Below are positions 7,024 through 14,389 of a DNA stretch of 18,722 nucleotides, piece after piece. The position numbers and the translations under genes were made by a program. Positions within the stretch are counted from its first letter, which is position 1; each line of letters begins with the position of its first letter. The notes beneath the pieces were generated by a model. It saw only the letters and a program-made list of their open reading frames with translations, did no database searches and was not told the DNA's origin. Origin of the DNA: Actinomycetes bacterium (GTDB lineage Bacteria; Actinomycetota; Actinomycetes; Propionibacteriales; Nocardioidaceae); contig JAEZEJ010000147.1 of the NCBI GenBank assembly GCA_023417775.1, positions 1 through 18,722 on the forward strand. The letters run 5' to 3'.

Positions 7024-7035
7024 CTAAGGTCACAC
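7018..7035. promoter_or_regulatory. CRP/GlxR-like operator upstream of nuoA
   Basis: GTGTAACTAAGGTCACAC is an inverted repeat with one mismatch and matches TGTGA-N6-TCACA at 9 of 10 defined positions. It fits Rex less well. It lies about 57 bp from the Rex-like site (start to start), on the menG side. Confidence 0.45.
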
Positions 7036-7130
7036 TTACCTGTGGCCGTCACCACCCAGCACCCTAGACGCGCGAGGGGGTCACGCTCCGGTGAGGCGAT
7101 ATCGCGGCGCGGATCGGATGCGCAGCGAGG

Positions 7131-7826
7131 TCACGCGGGCTTGACGGCGTGGTGGAGGGCGACGATTCCACCGGTGAGATTGCGCCAGGAGATATCGGTC
7201 CACCCCGCCTCGGCCATCCGCACGGCGAGCCCGCGCTGGTCGGGCCACGATCGGATCGACTCAGCGAGGTAGACATACGACTCCGGGTCCGAGGAGACCG
7301 CCTTGGCCACCTGCGGCAGCACCGCCAGCGCCCCGCGGCTGTAGAGGAGCTCGAAGGGCCGCCAGGTCGGGGCGCTGAACTCGGTGACGACGACGCGACC
7401 GCCGGGGCGCGTCACGCGCAGCATCTCGCGCAGGCCGCCGATCGGATCGGGGAAGTTGCGCAGCCCGAAGGAGATCGTCACCGCGTCGAAGGAGTCGTCG
7501 CCGAAGGGCAGCCGCATGCCGTCCCCGGCGACGAAGTCGAGCTCCGGGCGGTCCTTCTTGCCGGCGCGCAACATGCCCTCGGAGAAGTCGCAGGCCACCA
7601 CATGGGCTCCGGCGCGGGCGAGCGGCACGCTCGAGACGCCGGTGCCGGCCGCCAGGTCGAGGACGCGCTCTCCCGGACGCGCGTCGACACGCCGCACCGT
7701 CAGATGCCGCCACCAGCGGTCCAGGCCTCCGGTGAGCACAGTATTGGTGAGGTCGTACTTCGCCGCGACGTCGTCGAACATGCGCGCGACATCGTGGGGA
7801 TCCTTGTCCAGACCGGCTCGGCTCAC
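7131..7826 (-). CDS. menG: demethylmenaquinone methyltransferase
   Basis: SAM-dependent C-methyltransferase of the UbiE/MenG family; makes menaquinone from demethylmenaquinone, the last step of the pathway, probably at the membrane surface. 231 residues. SAM motif I is VLDLAAGTGVSS (55-66), the acidic strand end is VVACDFSEGML (77-87), and the family signature is SFGLRNFPD (119-127). The N-terminal VARMFDDVAAKYDLTN is typical. Start: GTG at 7826 (VSRAGLDKD). The longer open frame upstream is the shadow of menF. It diverges from menF across 33 bp and sits upstream of nuoA on the same strand, so menaquinone synthesis and its main user are adjacent. Confidence 0.93.
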   Translation of the reverse strand: MSRAGLDKDPHDVARMFDDVAAKYDLTNTVLTGGLDRWWRHLTVRRVDARPGERVLDLAAGTGVSSVPLARAGAHVVACDFSEGMLRAGKKDRPELDFVAGDGMRLPFGDDSFDAVTISFGLRNFPDPIGGLREMLRVTRPGGRVVVTEFSAPTWRPFELLYSRGALAVLPQVAKAVSSDPESYVYLAESIRSWPDQRGLAVRMAEAGWTDISWRNLTGGIVALHHAVKPA

Positions 7827-7845
7827 CGCTTTACTGTGCCACGAG

Positions 7846-7862
7846 TAGGCTCGATCGACGTG
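7846..7862 (+). promoter_or_regulatory. candidate leaderless promoter of menF
   Basis: TAGGCT (7846-7851) lies eight bases before the GTG at 7860, so transcription would begin at or next to the start codon. No Shine-Dalgarno sequence is present. The same hexamer and spacing occur before the winged-helix gene at 9335. It lies in the 33-bp menG/menF gap. Confidence 0.45.
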
Positions 7863-9116
7863 AGCAACCCCGTCACCGACCCGCGGTGGGAGATCGAGCC
7901 ACTCATCGTGCGCACCCGCCGCATCGACGACCCCGGGGAGCTCATCTCCCTCCTCCCCGACACCGGCCAGCTGGCCTGGGTTCACGGTGGCGACGGCCTC
8001 GTCGGCTGGGGCTGCGCGGCCTCGCTCCGCTGGGACGGTCCGGACCGCTTCGTGGCCGCCGACGAGTGGTGGCAGGCCGTGAGCCGCCGCGCGGTCGTGC
8101 GCGACGATGTCGACCTCGTCGGCACCGGCCTGGTGACCTTCGGGTCCTTCACCTTCGCGGCCACCTCCGGCAGCGTGCTCGTGGTGCCCGAGGTGATCGT
8201 CGGGCGGCGCGACGGCGTCAGCTGGGTGACCACCATCAGCACCACCCTGACCGCCCCTCCCCCGCTCGACACCGCCGACGCCCCGCCGACGCTTCCCACC
8301 GTGACCATCGAGGATGACGACATCCGGCGGTCGGAGTGGAAGGACATCGTCGCCACGGCCATCGACCGGATCGCCGCCGACCGGCTCGACAAGGTCGTGC
8401 TCGCGCGTTCGGTCGATGCGACCGCCGAGGCGCCCATCGACGTGCGTCATCCGCTGCACCGGCTGGCGCGGGAGTATCCGAGCTGCTGGACCTTCCACAT
8501 CGACGGCTTCTTCGGGTCGACGCCGGAGATGCTGGTGCGCCTGGAGGGCGGGCTCGTGACCTCGCGTGTCCTGGCCGGCACGATCCGCCGCAGCGGCGAC
8601 GACCAGCGCGATCTGGCCCTGGCGGCCTCGCTCGCCCGGTCGAGCAAGGACCTGGAGGAGCACGAGTACGCGGTCGCATCGGTGGCCGAGTCGCTCGCCC
8701 CGTCGTGCACCGGCATGAACGTCCCGGAGGCGCCCTTCGTGCTCCATCTCCCGAATGTCATGCACCTGGCCACCGATGTCACGGGCGTGCTGCGCGAGGA
8801 CGCGAGCGCGCTGTCCCTCGCCGCCGCACTGCATCCCTCGGCGGCCGTCGGCGGCACGCCGACCGCGGAGGCGGTCGCGCTGATCGAGGAGATCGAGGGC
8901 ATGGACCGGGGCCGTTACGCCGGGCCGGTCGGCTGGATCGGCGCCAATGGCGATGGTGAATGGGGGATCGGCCTGCGATCGGCGCAGATGCTCGATGACG
9001 GCGCCCGCGTGCGGCTGTTCGCGGGGTGCGGGATCGTCGCCGACTCCGTCCCCGCCGATGAGCTCGCCGAGTCCGATGCCAAACTGCTCCCCGTCCGCAC
9101 CAGCCTGGAGCCCTGA
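7860..9116 (+). CDS. menF: isochorismate synthase
   Basis: Converts chorismate to isochorismate, the entry step of menaquinone synthesis; cytoplasmic. 418 residues of the chorismate-binding (anthranilate synthase I-like) fold. Seen: K178 in DKVVLARSV, which aligns with the lysine that activates water in MenF/EntC, and E223 in FGSTPEMLVRL. Also seen are SRVLAGTIRRSGD (235-247), the KDLEEHEYAV helix (E267, H268), LHPSAAVGGTPT and RYAGPVGWIGANGDGEW, with Mg-binding acidic residues around 343-346. A salicylate synthase is less likely given the direct pairing with menG. GTG at 7860 was chosen because family-like sequence begins there and a leaderless-type -10 precedes it; the frame further upstream is a shadow of menG. 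Confidence 0.9.
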   Translation: MSNPVTDPRWEIEPLIVRTRRIDDPGELISLLPDTGQLAWVHGGDGLVGWGCAASLRWDGPDRFVAADEWWQAVSRRAVVRDDVDLVGTGLVTFGSFTFAATSGSVLVVPEVIVGRRDGVSWVTTISTTLTAPPPLDTADAPPTLPTVTIEDDDIRRSEWKDIVATAIDRIAADRLDKVVLARSVDATAEAPIDVRHPLHRLAREYPSCWTFHIDGFFGSTPEMLVRLEGGLVTSRVLAGTIRRSGDDQRDLALAASLARSSKDLEEHEYAVASVAESLAPSCTGMNVPEAPFVLHLPNVMHLATDVTGVLREDASALSLAAALHPSAAVGGTPTAEAVALIEEIEGMDRGRYAGPVGWIGANGDGEWGIGLRSAQMLDDGARVRLFAGCGIVADSVPADELAESDAKLLPVRTSLEP

Positions 9117-9135
9117 GCGGCGAGCCGTGTCCCGA

Positions 9136-9153
9136 CCTGGGCGGCTGCCCGGG
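9136..9153 (+). terminator. possible hairpin after menF
   Basis: CCTGGGC-GGCT-GCCCGGG, a 7-bp stem with one G-T pair, 20 bp after the menF stop. There is no T-run, so any terminator role is uncertain. Confidence 0.3.
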
Positions 9154-9176
9154 GAATCCCCCGCTCATGTGCTGTC

Positions 9177-9260
9177 TCGGTGGTCGAATAGGGACCGAGG
9201 AACGAGGGTGCGTAGCGAGACCACGCTCGCGGAAGGTGGTGTCGCTACCCCAACCACCGA
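9177..9260. repeat. interspersed palindromic element, copy 2 (nested inverted repeat)
   Basis: Outer arms TCGGTGGT (9177-9184) and ACCACCGA (9253-9260) are perfect inverted repeats. Inner arms 9212-9225 and 9235-9248 (GTAGCGAGACCACG against GGTGGTGTCGCTAC) pair at 12 of 14 positions around a 9-nt loop. The left half shares its word order with 5130-5174. It lies in the 231-bp gap between menF and the winged-helix gene and may act as a terminator or as a mobile REP-like unit. The rest of that gap holds only the menF hairpin and the next promoter. Confidence 0.55.
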
Positions 9261-9334
9261 TCCCGCGGGGTGTGGACGAAGCCAGAACATGTCGGCGACC
9301 GCCCCTAGGGAAACGCGACCACCGATGGCGACCC

Positions 9335-9350
9335 TAGGCTGCACCTCGTG
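9335..9350 (+). promoter_or_regulatory. candidate leaderless promoter of the winged-helix gene
   Basis: TAGGCT (9335-9340) is followed by seven bases and the GTG at 9348, with no ribosome-binding sequence between. It is the same hexamer as before menF. Confidence 0.45.
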
Positions 9351-10532
9351 ACCACGAGGATCGATTCCGCCGAGCGCCGGCGACGACTCGGCGTGCGCCA
9401 TGCGCTGGCCGCGCCCGTCGCCCGCCCGGAGGAGGTCGCCGAGCGGGTGGTCGCCCTGCACAGCACCGACCCCGCGGCGATGGCCCTGGGGGTCTGCGCT
9501 CGCCTCGCCATCCCGTCCATCGCCGAGCTGGAGCGTGCCCTCTACGAGGACCGCACCCTCGTCCGCGTCCTCGCCATGCGCCGCACCGTCTTCGCCGTGC
9601 CCGCCGACCTCGCCGCATCCTGCCTGTCCGCCACCGCCCGCAGCGTCGCCGTACCCGAACGCCGCAAGCTGCTGACGATGCTCGCCGACTCCGGCATCGC
9701 CGAGCCGGAGGACTTCCTCGCCCGAGCCCACGCCGCGGCGCGCGCCGCGATGCCCGGCCTCGGTCAGTTCCGCAGCGCCGATCTCGGCGCCGCGGATCCG
9801 CTCCTCGCCACTCGCATCGACATCGGGGCCGGTACGCGGTACGCCACCCGCCAGTCGATCGCCAGCCGCCTGCTCACCCTCATGTCGGCCGAAGGGCACG
9901 TGGTCCGCGCCAAACCGGCCGGCAGCTGGGCGTCCACGCAGTTCACCTGGTGCGCCGCGGAGACCTGGATACCGGGACTCGCCGAACGGCCCGACCCCGC
10001 GGAGGCCGCCCGCGAGATCGCCCGTCGGTGGCTCGCCGCCTACGGACCGGCTCCGCTCGAGGACCTCTGCTGGTGGACCGGGTGGACCAAGGGCACCGCC
10101 AGGGCCGCGCTCGACGGCCTCGACCTGGCCGATGTCGAGACCGACACCGGCCCCGCCCTCGCGCTCGCCGATGACCTCGAGCCCACTCCCGACCCCGGCC
10201 CCTGGGTCGCCCTGCTGCCGGCCCTCGACTCCACCACCATGGGCTGGAAGCGGCGCGCCTGGTATCTCGGCGATCATGCCGGCCGCGTCTTCGACGATGT
10301 CGGCAATGCGGGCCCCACCGTCTGGGCCGACGGGCGGATCGTCGGCGGCTGGACGATCCGCGACGACGGCACGGTCGCCTATCGGATCCTGGACGACATC
10401 GGCGCCGAGCAGCGCGCGGCCGTCGGGCACCGCGCCGCCGAGCTCGAGGACCTCCTCGGCGGGACCGTCGTCAAGGCACGCGCACGCCGCTGGACGAGCC
10501 TGGAGAAGGAGCTCCGCGACCGATCCGAGTGA
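9348..10532 (+). CDS. winged-helix DNA-binding domain protein (HTH_42 / AlkZ-YcaQ-like family)
   Basis: 394 residues. It resembles the actinobacterial HTH_42 proteins, relatives of the DNA glycosylases AlkZ and YcaQ (AlkX) that repair alkylated or crosslinked DNA. Seen: VVALHSTDPAAMALGVCAR (34-52), LVRVLAMRRTVFAVP (71-85), WLAAYGPAPLEDLCWWTGWT in the middle (winged-helix region) and VALLPALDSTTMGWKRRAWY near the C-terminus. In proven glycosylases of this family the first region carries a QxQ or QxD motif; here the aligned residues are H38-S39-T40, so catalysis cannot be assumed. It stands alone on the plus strand, 12 bp before the fur promoter region. Role unknown; DNA repair or DNA binding is inferred from the family only. 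Confidence 0.75.
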   Translation: MTTRIDSAERRRRLGVRHALAAPVARPEEVAERVVALHSTDPAAMALGVCARLAIPSIAELERALYEDRTLVRVLAMRRTVFAVPADLAASCLSATARSVAVPERRKLLTMLADSGIAEPEDFLARAHAAARAAMPGLGQFRSADLGAADPLLATRIDIGAGTRYATRQSIASRLLTLMSAEGHVVRAKPAGSWASTQFTWCAAETWIPGLAERPDPAEAAREIARRWLAAYGPAPLEDLCWWTGWTKGTARAALDGLDLADVETDTGPALALADDLEPTPDPGPWVALLPALDSTTMGWKRRAWYLGDHAGRVFDDVGNAGPTVWADGRIVGGWTIRDDGTVAYRILDDIGAEQRAAVGHRAAELEDLLGGTVVKARARRWTSLEKELRDRSE

Positions 10533-10544
10533 GGTCACCCTTTC

Positions 10545-10559
10545 TTTGAAGGGTTCAAA
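10545..10559. promoter_or_regulatory. perfect palindrome over the furA -35 (candidate FurA autoregulatory box)
   Basis: TTTGAA-GGG-TTCAAA is a perfect 6-3-6 inverted repeat. It covers the candidate -35 (TTGAAG, 10546-10551), is AT-rich in an otherwise GC-rich region, and is placed where a repressor would block the furA-catalase transcript. FurA-type peroxide sensors commonly repress their own operon; binding here is inferred. Overlapping it, CCCTT...AAGGG (10538-10553) could form an alternative small hairpin. Confidence 0.55.
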
Positions 10560-10582
10560 AAGACGGGTACGCTCGAACCATG
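10546..10582 (+). promoter_or_regulatory. leaderless promoter of furA-catalase operon
   Basis: TTGAAG (10546-10551), a 16-bp spacer, then TACGCT (10568-10573). The ATG at 10580 begins six bases after the -10, which is about where transcription should start. No Shine-Dalgarno sequence precedes the ATG. Confidence 0.55.
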
Positions 10583-11047
10583 CCCGCCACCGCCTCCGTC
10601 GCATCGCCGTCCGGCGAGACGCCGATGCCGCGCGAGCAGCTGCAGGCCGCCGGGCTCCGCGTCACCACCGGACGACTCACCGTCCTCGGCGTCGTCGCCC
10701 GGCAACCGCACACCCATGCCGACGCGGTCTTCCGCGCCGTGCGCGAGACGCTGCCCGGCACCTCGGTCCAGGCCGTCTACAACGTGCTCGGCGATCTCAC
10801 CCGGGCCGGCCTGCTGCGCCGCATCGAACCCGCCGGCTCCCCCGCCCTCTACGAGCGGCGCGTCGGTGACAACCACCATCACCTCGTGTGCCGCTCCTGC
10901 GGCGCCATCGAGGATGTCGACTGCGCCGTGGGCGAGGCACCCTGCCTCACCCCCTCGCGGTCCCACGGATTCGCCATCGACGAGGCCGAGGTCACGTTCT
11001 GGGGCCTGTGCCCCGCGTGCTCGGCCTCGACCGCATCCACCCACTGA
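10580..11047 (+). CDS. furA: Fur-family peroxide-responsive repressor (FurA type)
   Basis: 155-residue Fur-family regulator: N-terminal winged helix (about 17-95, with VQAVYNVLGDLTRAGLL as recognition region) and C-terminal metal-binding dimerisation domain. Seen: RVGDNHHHLVCRSCG (94-108) with the histidine cluster, and two CxxC pairs (C104/C107 and C144/C147) expected to hold structural zinc. CAVGEAPCL (C115, C122) and DEAEVTFWGLCPAC are patterns typical of mycobacterial/actinobacterial FurA. It lies 14 bp upstream of the catalase gene, which it probably represses until peroxide oxidises its metal site. CatR or PerR would be equally valid names for this group. Confidence 0.88.
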   Translation: MPATASVASPSGETPMPREQLQAAGLRVTTGRLTVLGVVARQPHTHADAVFRAVRETLPGTSVQAVYNVLGDLTRAGLLRRIEPAGSPALYERRVGDNHHHLVCRSCGAIEDVDCAVGEAPCLTPSRSHGFAIDEAEVTFWGLCPACSASTASTH

Positions 11048-11061
11048 AGGAGAGAGTCACC

Positions 11062-12657
11062 ATGGCACAGATTCCTCAGCCGACCGACGGAACGTCGTTC
11101 GCCGCCAAGCCGACCCCGGAGGCCGACCTCGGGTCGACCACCCAGACCGGCGCACCGGCCGAATCGGACCGCAACAGCCTCACCGTGGGCGCCGACGGCC
11201 CGATCCTGCTGCACGACACGCACTTCATCGAGCAGATGGCGCACTTCAACCGCGAGCGCGTGCCCGAGCGCAATGTCCACGCCAAGGGCTCCGGCGCCTT
11301 CGGCGTCTTCGAGACCACCGAGGACGTCAGCGCCTACACCAAGGCCGCGCTCTTCCAGAAGGGCGTGCAGACCGAGATGCTGGCGCGGTTCTCGACCGTC
11401 GCCGGTGAGCAGGGCTCGCCCGACACCTGGCGCGACCCCCGCGGCTTCGCGCTGAAGTTCTACACCACCGAGGGCAACTACGACCTCGTCGGCAACAACA
11501 CGCCGGTCTTCTTCGTCCGCGACACGATGAAGTTCCCGCACTTCATCCGCTCGCAGAAGCGCCGGGGCGGCAATGGGCTGCGTGACAACAACATGCAGTG
11601 GGACTTCTGGACCCTCAACCCCGAGTCCGCGCATCAGGTCACCTATCTGATGGGCGACCGCGGCATCCCCAAGACCTACCGCCACATGAACGGCTACGGT
11701 TCGCACACCTACCTCTGGATCAACGAGGCCGGCGAGAAGCACTGGGTCAAGTACCACTTCCACAGCGAACAGGGCGTCGAGGGACTCACCGGCGACGAGG
11801 CCGACCGCATCGCCGGACACGATGCCGACTTCCATCGCCGGGACCTCTACGAGTCGATCGAGAACGGCGACGTCCCGTCGTGGACCCTCTCGGTGCAGCT
11901 GATGCCCTATGAGGACGCCAAGACCTACCGCATCAACCCCTTCGACCTCACCAAGATCTGGCCGCACAGCGATTACCCGCTCGTGAAGGTCGGCACCATG
12001 ACCCTGAACCGCAACCCGGAGAACTTCTTCGCCGAGATCGAGCAGGCCGCCTTCGAGCCCTCGGCCACCGTCCCGGGCATCGGCTTCAGCCCCGACAAGA
12101 TGCTGCTCGGCCGTACCTTCGCGTACTCCGACACGCATCGCTACCGCATCGGCACCAACTACCACCAGCTGCCGGTCAACCAGCCCAAGAACGTGCAGCA
12201 CCACAACACCTACACCTTCGACGGCGCGATGGCCTACCAGCACTCCGGCGATGCCCCGGTGTACGCGCCGAACTCCTTCGGCCGCGGCTACGCCGACGAG
12301 ACCGGCACCGTCACCGACGGTTGGGAGACCGATGGCGAGATGGTGCGCCAGGCGTACACGCTGCGTGCCGAGGACGACGACTGGTCGCAGCCCGGTCATC
12401 TCGTGCGCGAGGTCTGGAACGACGAGCAGCGCGAGGCCTTCGTGGAGACCGTCGCCGGCCACCTGCTCGGCGGCGTGGAGGGCGATGTGCTCGAGCGCGC
12501 CTTCCTCTACTGGAAGAAGGTCGACGAGCAGACCGGCAAGAAGATCGAGGAGCTCGTCCGCGCCGGACAGGGAGCCCCCAATCCCGGCAGCGAGGACGAC
12601 GCCGCGAAGTCGAAGGCCTCCGATCCGATCGTCGAGCCGAACACCAACGCCGGCTGA
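11062..12657 (+). CDS. katA: monofunctional haem catalase
   Basis: Disproportionates hydrogen peroxide to water and oxygen; cytoplasmic, no signal peptide. 531 residues, small-subunit type. Active site: H73 in RVPERNVHAKGSGAFG, N146 in DLVGNNTPVFFVRD (73 residues after the His, as in bovine catalase), and the proximal haem ligand Y355 with R351 in GRTFAYSDTHRYRIGTNY. The last 30 or so residues (from GAPNPGSEDD) form a polar, Lys/Asp/Ser-rich tail. ATG at 11062 has GGAG nine bases upstream. It follows furA by 14 bp in an operon-like layout; in mycobacteria FurA is usually paired with the unrelated catalase-peroxidase KatG. A strong hairpin follows the stop. Confidence 0.95.
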   Translation: MAQIPQPTDGTSFAAKPTPEADLGSTTQTGAPAESDRNSLTVGADGPILLHDTHFIEQMAHFNRERVPERNVHAKGSGAFGVFETTEDVSAYTKAALFQKGVQTEMLARFSTVAGEQGSPDTWRDPRGFALKFYTTEGNYDLVGNNTPVFFVRDTMKFPHFIRSQKRRGGNGLRDNNMQWDFWTLNPESAHQVTYLMGDRGIPKTYRHMNGYGSHTYLWINEAGEKHWVKYHFHSEQGVEGLTGDEADRIAGHDADFHRRDLYESIENGDVPSWTLSVQLMPYEDAKTYRINPFDLTKIWPHSDYPLVKVGTMTLNRNPENFFAEIEQAAFEPSATVPGIGFSPDKMLLGRTFAYSDTHRYRIGTNYHQLPVNQPKNVQHHNTYTFDGAMAYQHSGDAPVYAPNSFGRGYADETGTVTDGWETDGEMVRQAYTLRAEDDDWSQPGHLVREVWNDEQREAFVETVAGHLLGGVEGDVLERAFLYWKKVDEQTGKKIEELVRAGQGAPNPGSEDDAAKSKASDPIVEPNTNAG

Positions 12658-12670
12658 CACCGGCACCCCG

Positions 12671-12704
12671 CGAAGGCCGTCCACCCTCCGGTGGGCGGCC
12701 TTCG
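12671..12704 (+). terminator. terminator after catalase
   Basis: A 15-bp stem (12671-12685 with 12690-12704) with a single G-T pair and a CTCC loop, 13 bp after the catalase stop. The following sequence is only mildly T-rich, as is common in high-GC genomes. Confidence 0.85.
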
Positions 12705-12731
12705 TCCGTCGTCGTTGTCGGTACCCGCGCC

Positions 12732-12746
12732 TACAGTCGGCCCATG
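12732..12746 (+). promoter_or_regulatory. candidate leaderless promoter of the RibD/DHFR-like gene
   Basis: TACAGT (12732-12737) is followed by six bases and ATG 12744. There is no ribosome-binding site. No convincing -35 was seen. Confidence 0.45.
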
Positions 12747-13325
12747 ACCGATTTCGTCTACCTGACCGCCACCACGCTCGACGGCTATCTCGCTGACACC
12801 GAGCATTCGCTCAGCTGGCTGTTCGCGGTCGAGGGCAGCGATACGGCCGATCCCGAGCATGCCGATGCGTTCAGCTCCTTCACCGACTCGGTCGGCGCGG
12901 TGGTCATGGGATCGTCCACCTACCGGTGGCTGCTCGACGAGACCGGCGTGCTCGACCGTCCCGAGACCTGGCCGGACCACGTCGCCGGCAAGCCCGCCTT
13001 CCTCTTCACCAGCCGCGATCTGCCTCTCCCCACCGGGGCCGACATCACGATCCTGTCGGGGGATCCCGCCGATCACCTGGAGCAGATCACCGAGCGCGCC
13101 GACGGTCGCGATGTCTGGCTGATGGGCGGCGGCGACCTCGTCGGCCAGTTCGCCGATGCCGGTGCGCTGGACCGTATCGAGGCGACACTCGCCCCCGCGA
13201 CCCTCGGCGCCGGGGCACCGCTGCTCCCCCGCCGACTCGGCCCGGACCGGCTCCGGCTCACGGGAGCCGAGCGACGCGGCCAGTTCGCCCATCTGACCTA
13301 TGCCGTCATGCGGCCCGCGACGTGA
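12744..13325 (+). CDS. dihydrofolate reductase family protein (RibD C-terminal-like)
   Basis: 193 residues of the RibD-C/DHFR fold, a family of NADPH-dependent reductases that includes true DHFR, riboflavin reductases and many uncharacterised proteins (YyaP/YwjB type). Seen: the N-terminal strand and substrate loop FVYLTATTLDGYLAD (4-18), AVVMGSSTYRWLL (52-64), KPAFLFTSRDLP (83-94), and the nucleotide-binding DVWLMGGGDLVGQF (123-136). The catalytic acid typical of folate-type DHFR is not evident, so folate reduction should not be assumed. Single gene between the catalase terminator and mdh. A role in oxidative or redox metabolism is only suggested by location. Confidence 0.82.
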   Translation: MTDFVYLTATTLDGYLADTEHSLSWLFAVEGSDTADPEHADAFSSFTDSVGAVVMGSSTYRWLLDETGVLDRPETWPDHVAGKPAFLFTSRDLPLPTGADITILSGDPADHLEQITERADGRDVWLMGGGDLVGQFADAGALDRIEATLAPATLGAGAPLLPRRLGPDRLRLTGAERRGQFAHLTYAVMRPAT

Positions 13326-13378
13326 GCCCGATCATGCGCTAGTTTCGTGACGTACCCAACAGACGAGGAGCACACGTC

Positions 13379-14368
13379 GTGAGCCAGTCCCCTGTCAAGG
13401 TCGCCGTCACCGGTGCCGCCGGCCAGATCGGTTACAGCCTTCTCTTCCGTATCGCCAGCGGGGCCGTCTTCGGACCCGACACCCCCGTGCAACTGCGGCT
13501 GCTGGAGATCACTCCGGCCCTCGGTGCCCTGGAGGGCGTTGTCATGGAGCTCGACGACTGTGCCTTCCCGACCCTCCACTCGGTGGAGATCGGTGACGAC
13601 CCCCGGCACATCTTCGACGGCGCCAACCTGGCGCTGCTGGTAGGAGCACGGCCACGCACCAAGGGCATGGAGCGCGGCGATCTGCTGGAGGCCAATGGCG
13701 CCATCTTCACCGCCCAGGGCAAGGCCCTCAACGAGGTCGCCGCCGATGACATCAAGATCGGCGTGACCGGCAACCCCGCCAACACCAATGCCCTCATCGC
13801 GATGAGCAACGCCCCGGACATCCCGTCCTCACGGTTCAGCGCTCTCACCCGCCTGGACCACAACCGCGCGCTCAGCCAGCTGGCGGCCAAGACCGGGGCG
13901 AGCGTCGCCGAGATCCGCAAGATGACGATCTGGGGCAACCACTCGGCCACCCAGTACCCCGACATCTTCCATGCCGAGATCGGCGGCCGGAACGCCGCCG
14001 AGGTCGTCGACGACCAGGCCTGGATCGAGAACGACTTCATCCCCACCGTGGCCAAGCGCGGTGCCGCCATCATCGAGGCCCGCGGAGCATCGTCGGCGGC
14101 CTCGGCCGCCTCGGCGACCATCGACGCCGCGCGGGACTGGGTGCACGGCAGCCCAGGTGACGACTGGGTGTCGATGGCGGTCGCCTCCGACGGCTCCTAC
14201 GGAGTGCCCGAGGGCATCGTCTACTCCTTCCCGGTCACCTGCTCGGGCGGCGACTGGTCCATCGTGCAGGGACTGGAGATCAACGAGTTCAGCCGCTCGC
14301 GGATGGAGGCGACGGCCGCCGAGCTCATCGAGGAGCGAGACGCGGTCGAGTCCCTCGGTCTCATCTGA
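13379..14368 (+). CDS. mdh: malate dehydrogenase (NAD-dependent)
   Basis: Interconverts malate and oxaloacetate in the TCA cycle or reductive branch; cytoplasmic. 329 residues, cytosolic-type (type 2) MDH as in other actinobacteria. Seen: Rossmann motif TGAAGQIGYSLLFRIASG (11-28), the NAD-discriminating acidic residue E43 in LRLLEI, the mobile loop with substrate arginines RPRTKGMERGDLL (91-103), and VTGNPANTNALIA. The catalytic pair is D160/R163 (LDHNRALSQLA) with H188 (IWGNHSATQYPD). GTG at 13379 has GAGGAG eight bases upstream. It converges with DUF3017/folD on a shared hairpin. A candidate -10 (TAGTTT, 13340-13345) gives a short leader. Confidence 0.95.
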   Translation: MSQSPVKVAVTGAAGQIGYSLLFRIASGAVFGPDTPVQLRLLEITPALGALEGVVMELDDCAFPTLHSVEIGDDPRHIFDGANLALLVGARPRTKGMERGDLLEANGAIFTAQGKALNEVAADDIKIGVTGNPANTNALIAMSNAPDIPSSRFSALTRLDHNRALSQLAAKTGASVAEIRKMTIWGNHSATQYPDIFHAEIGGRNAAEVVDDQAWIENDFIPTVAKRGAAIIEARGASSAASAASATIDAARDWVHGSPGDDWVSMAVASDGSYGVPEGIVYSFPVTCSGGDWSIVQGLEINEFSRSRMEATAAELIEERDAVESLGLI

Positions 14369-14389
14369 TCCTCGGTCCCCTCCGACCAT

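Noticed and set aside
7096..7105. GCGATATCGC palindrome downstream of menG
   Set aside because: Ten bases only, no T-run and no partner site; not enough to call a terminator or operator.
7149..7859. N-terminal extension of menF by about 237 codons
   Set aside because: The extension is antisense to menG and unlike any isochorismate synthase; family sequence begins at the GTG at 7860.
10879..12684. 601-codon minus-strand open frame opposite catalase
   Set aside because: Fully antisense to catalase, rich in Val/Gly/Glu/His with no recognisable motif; it arises because stop codons are rare in the mirror frame of GC-rich codons.
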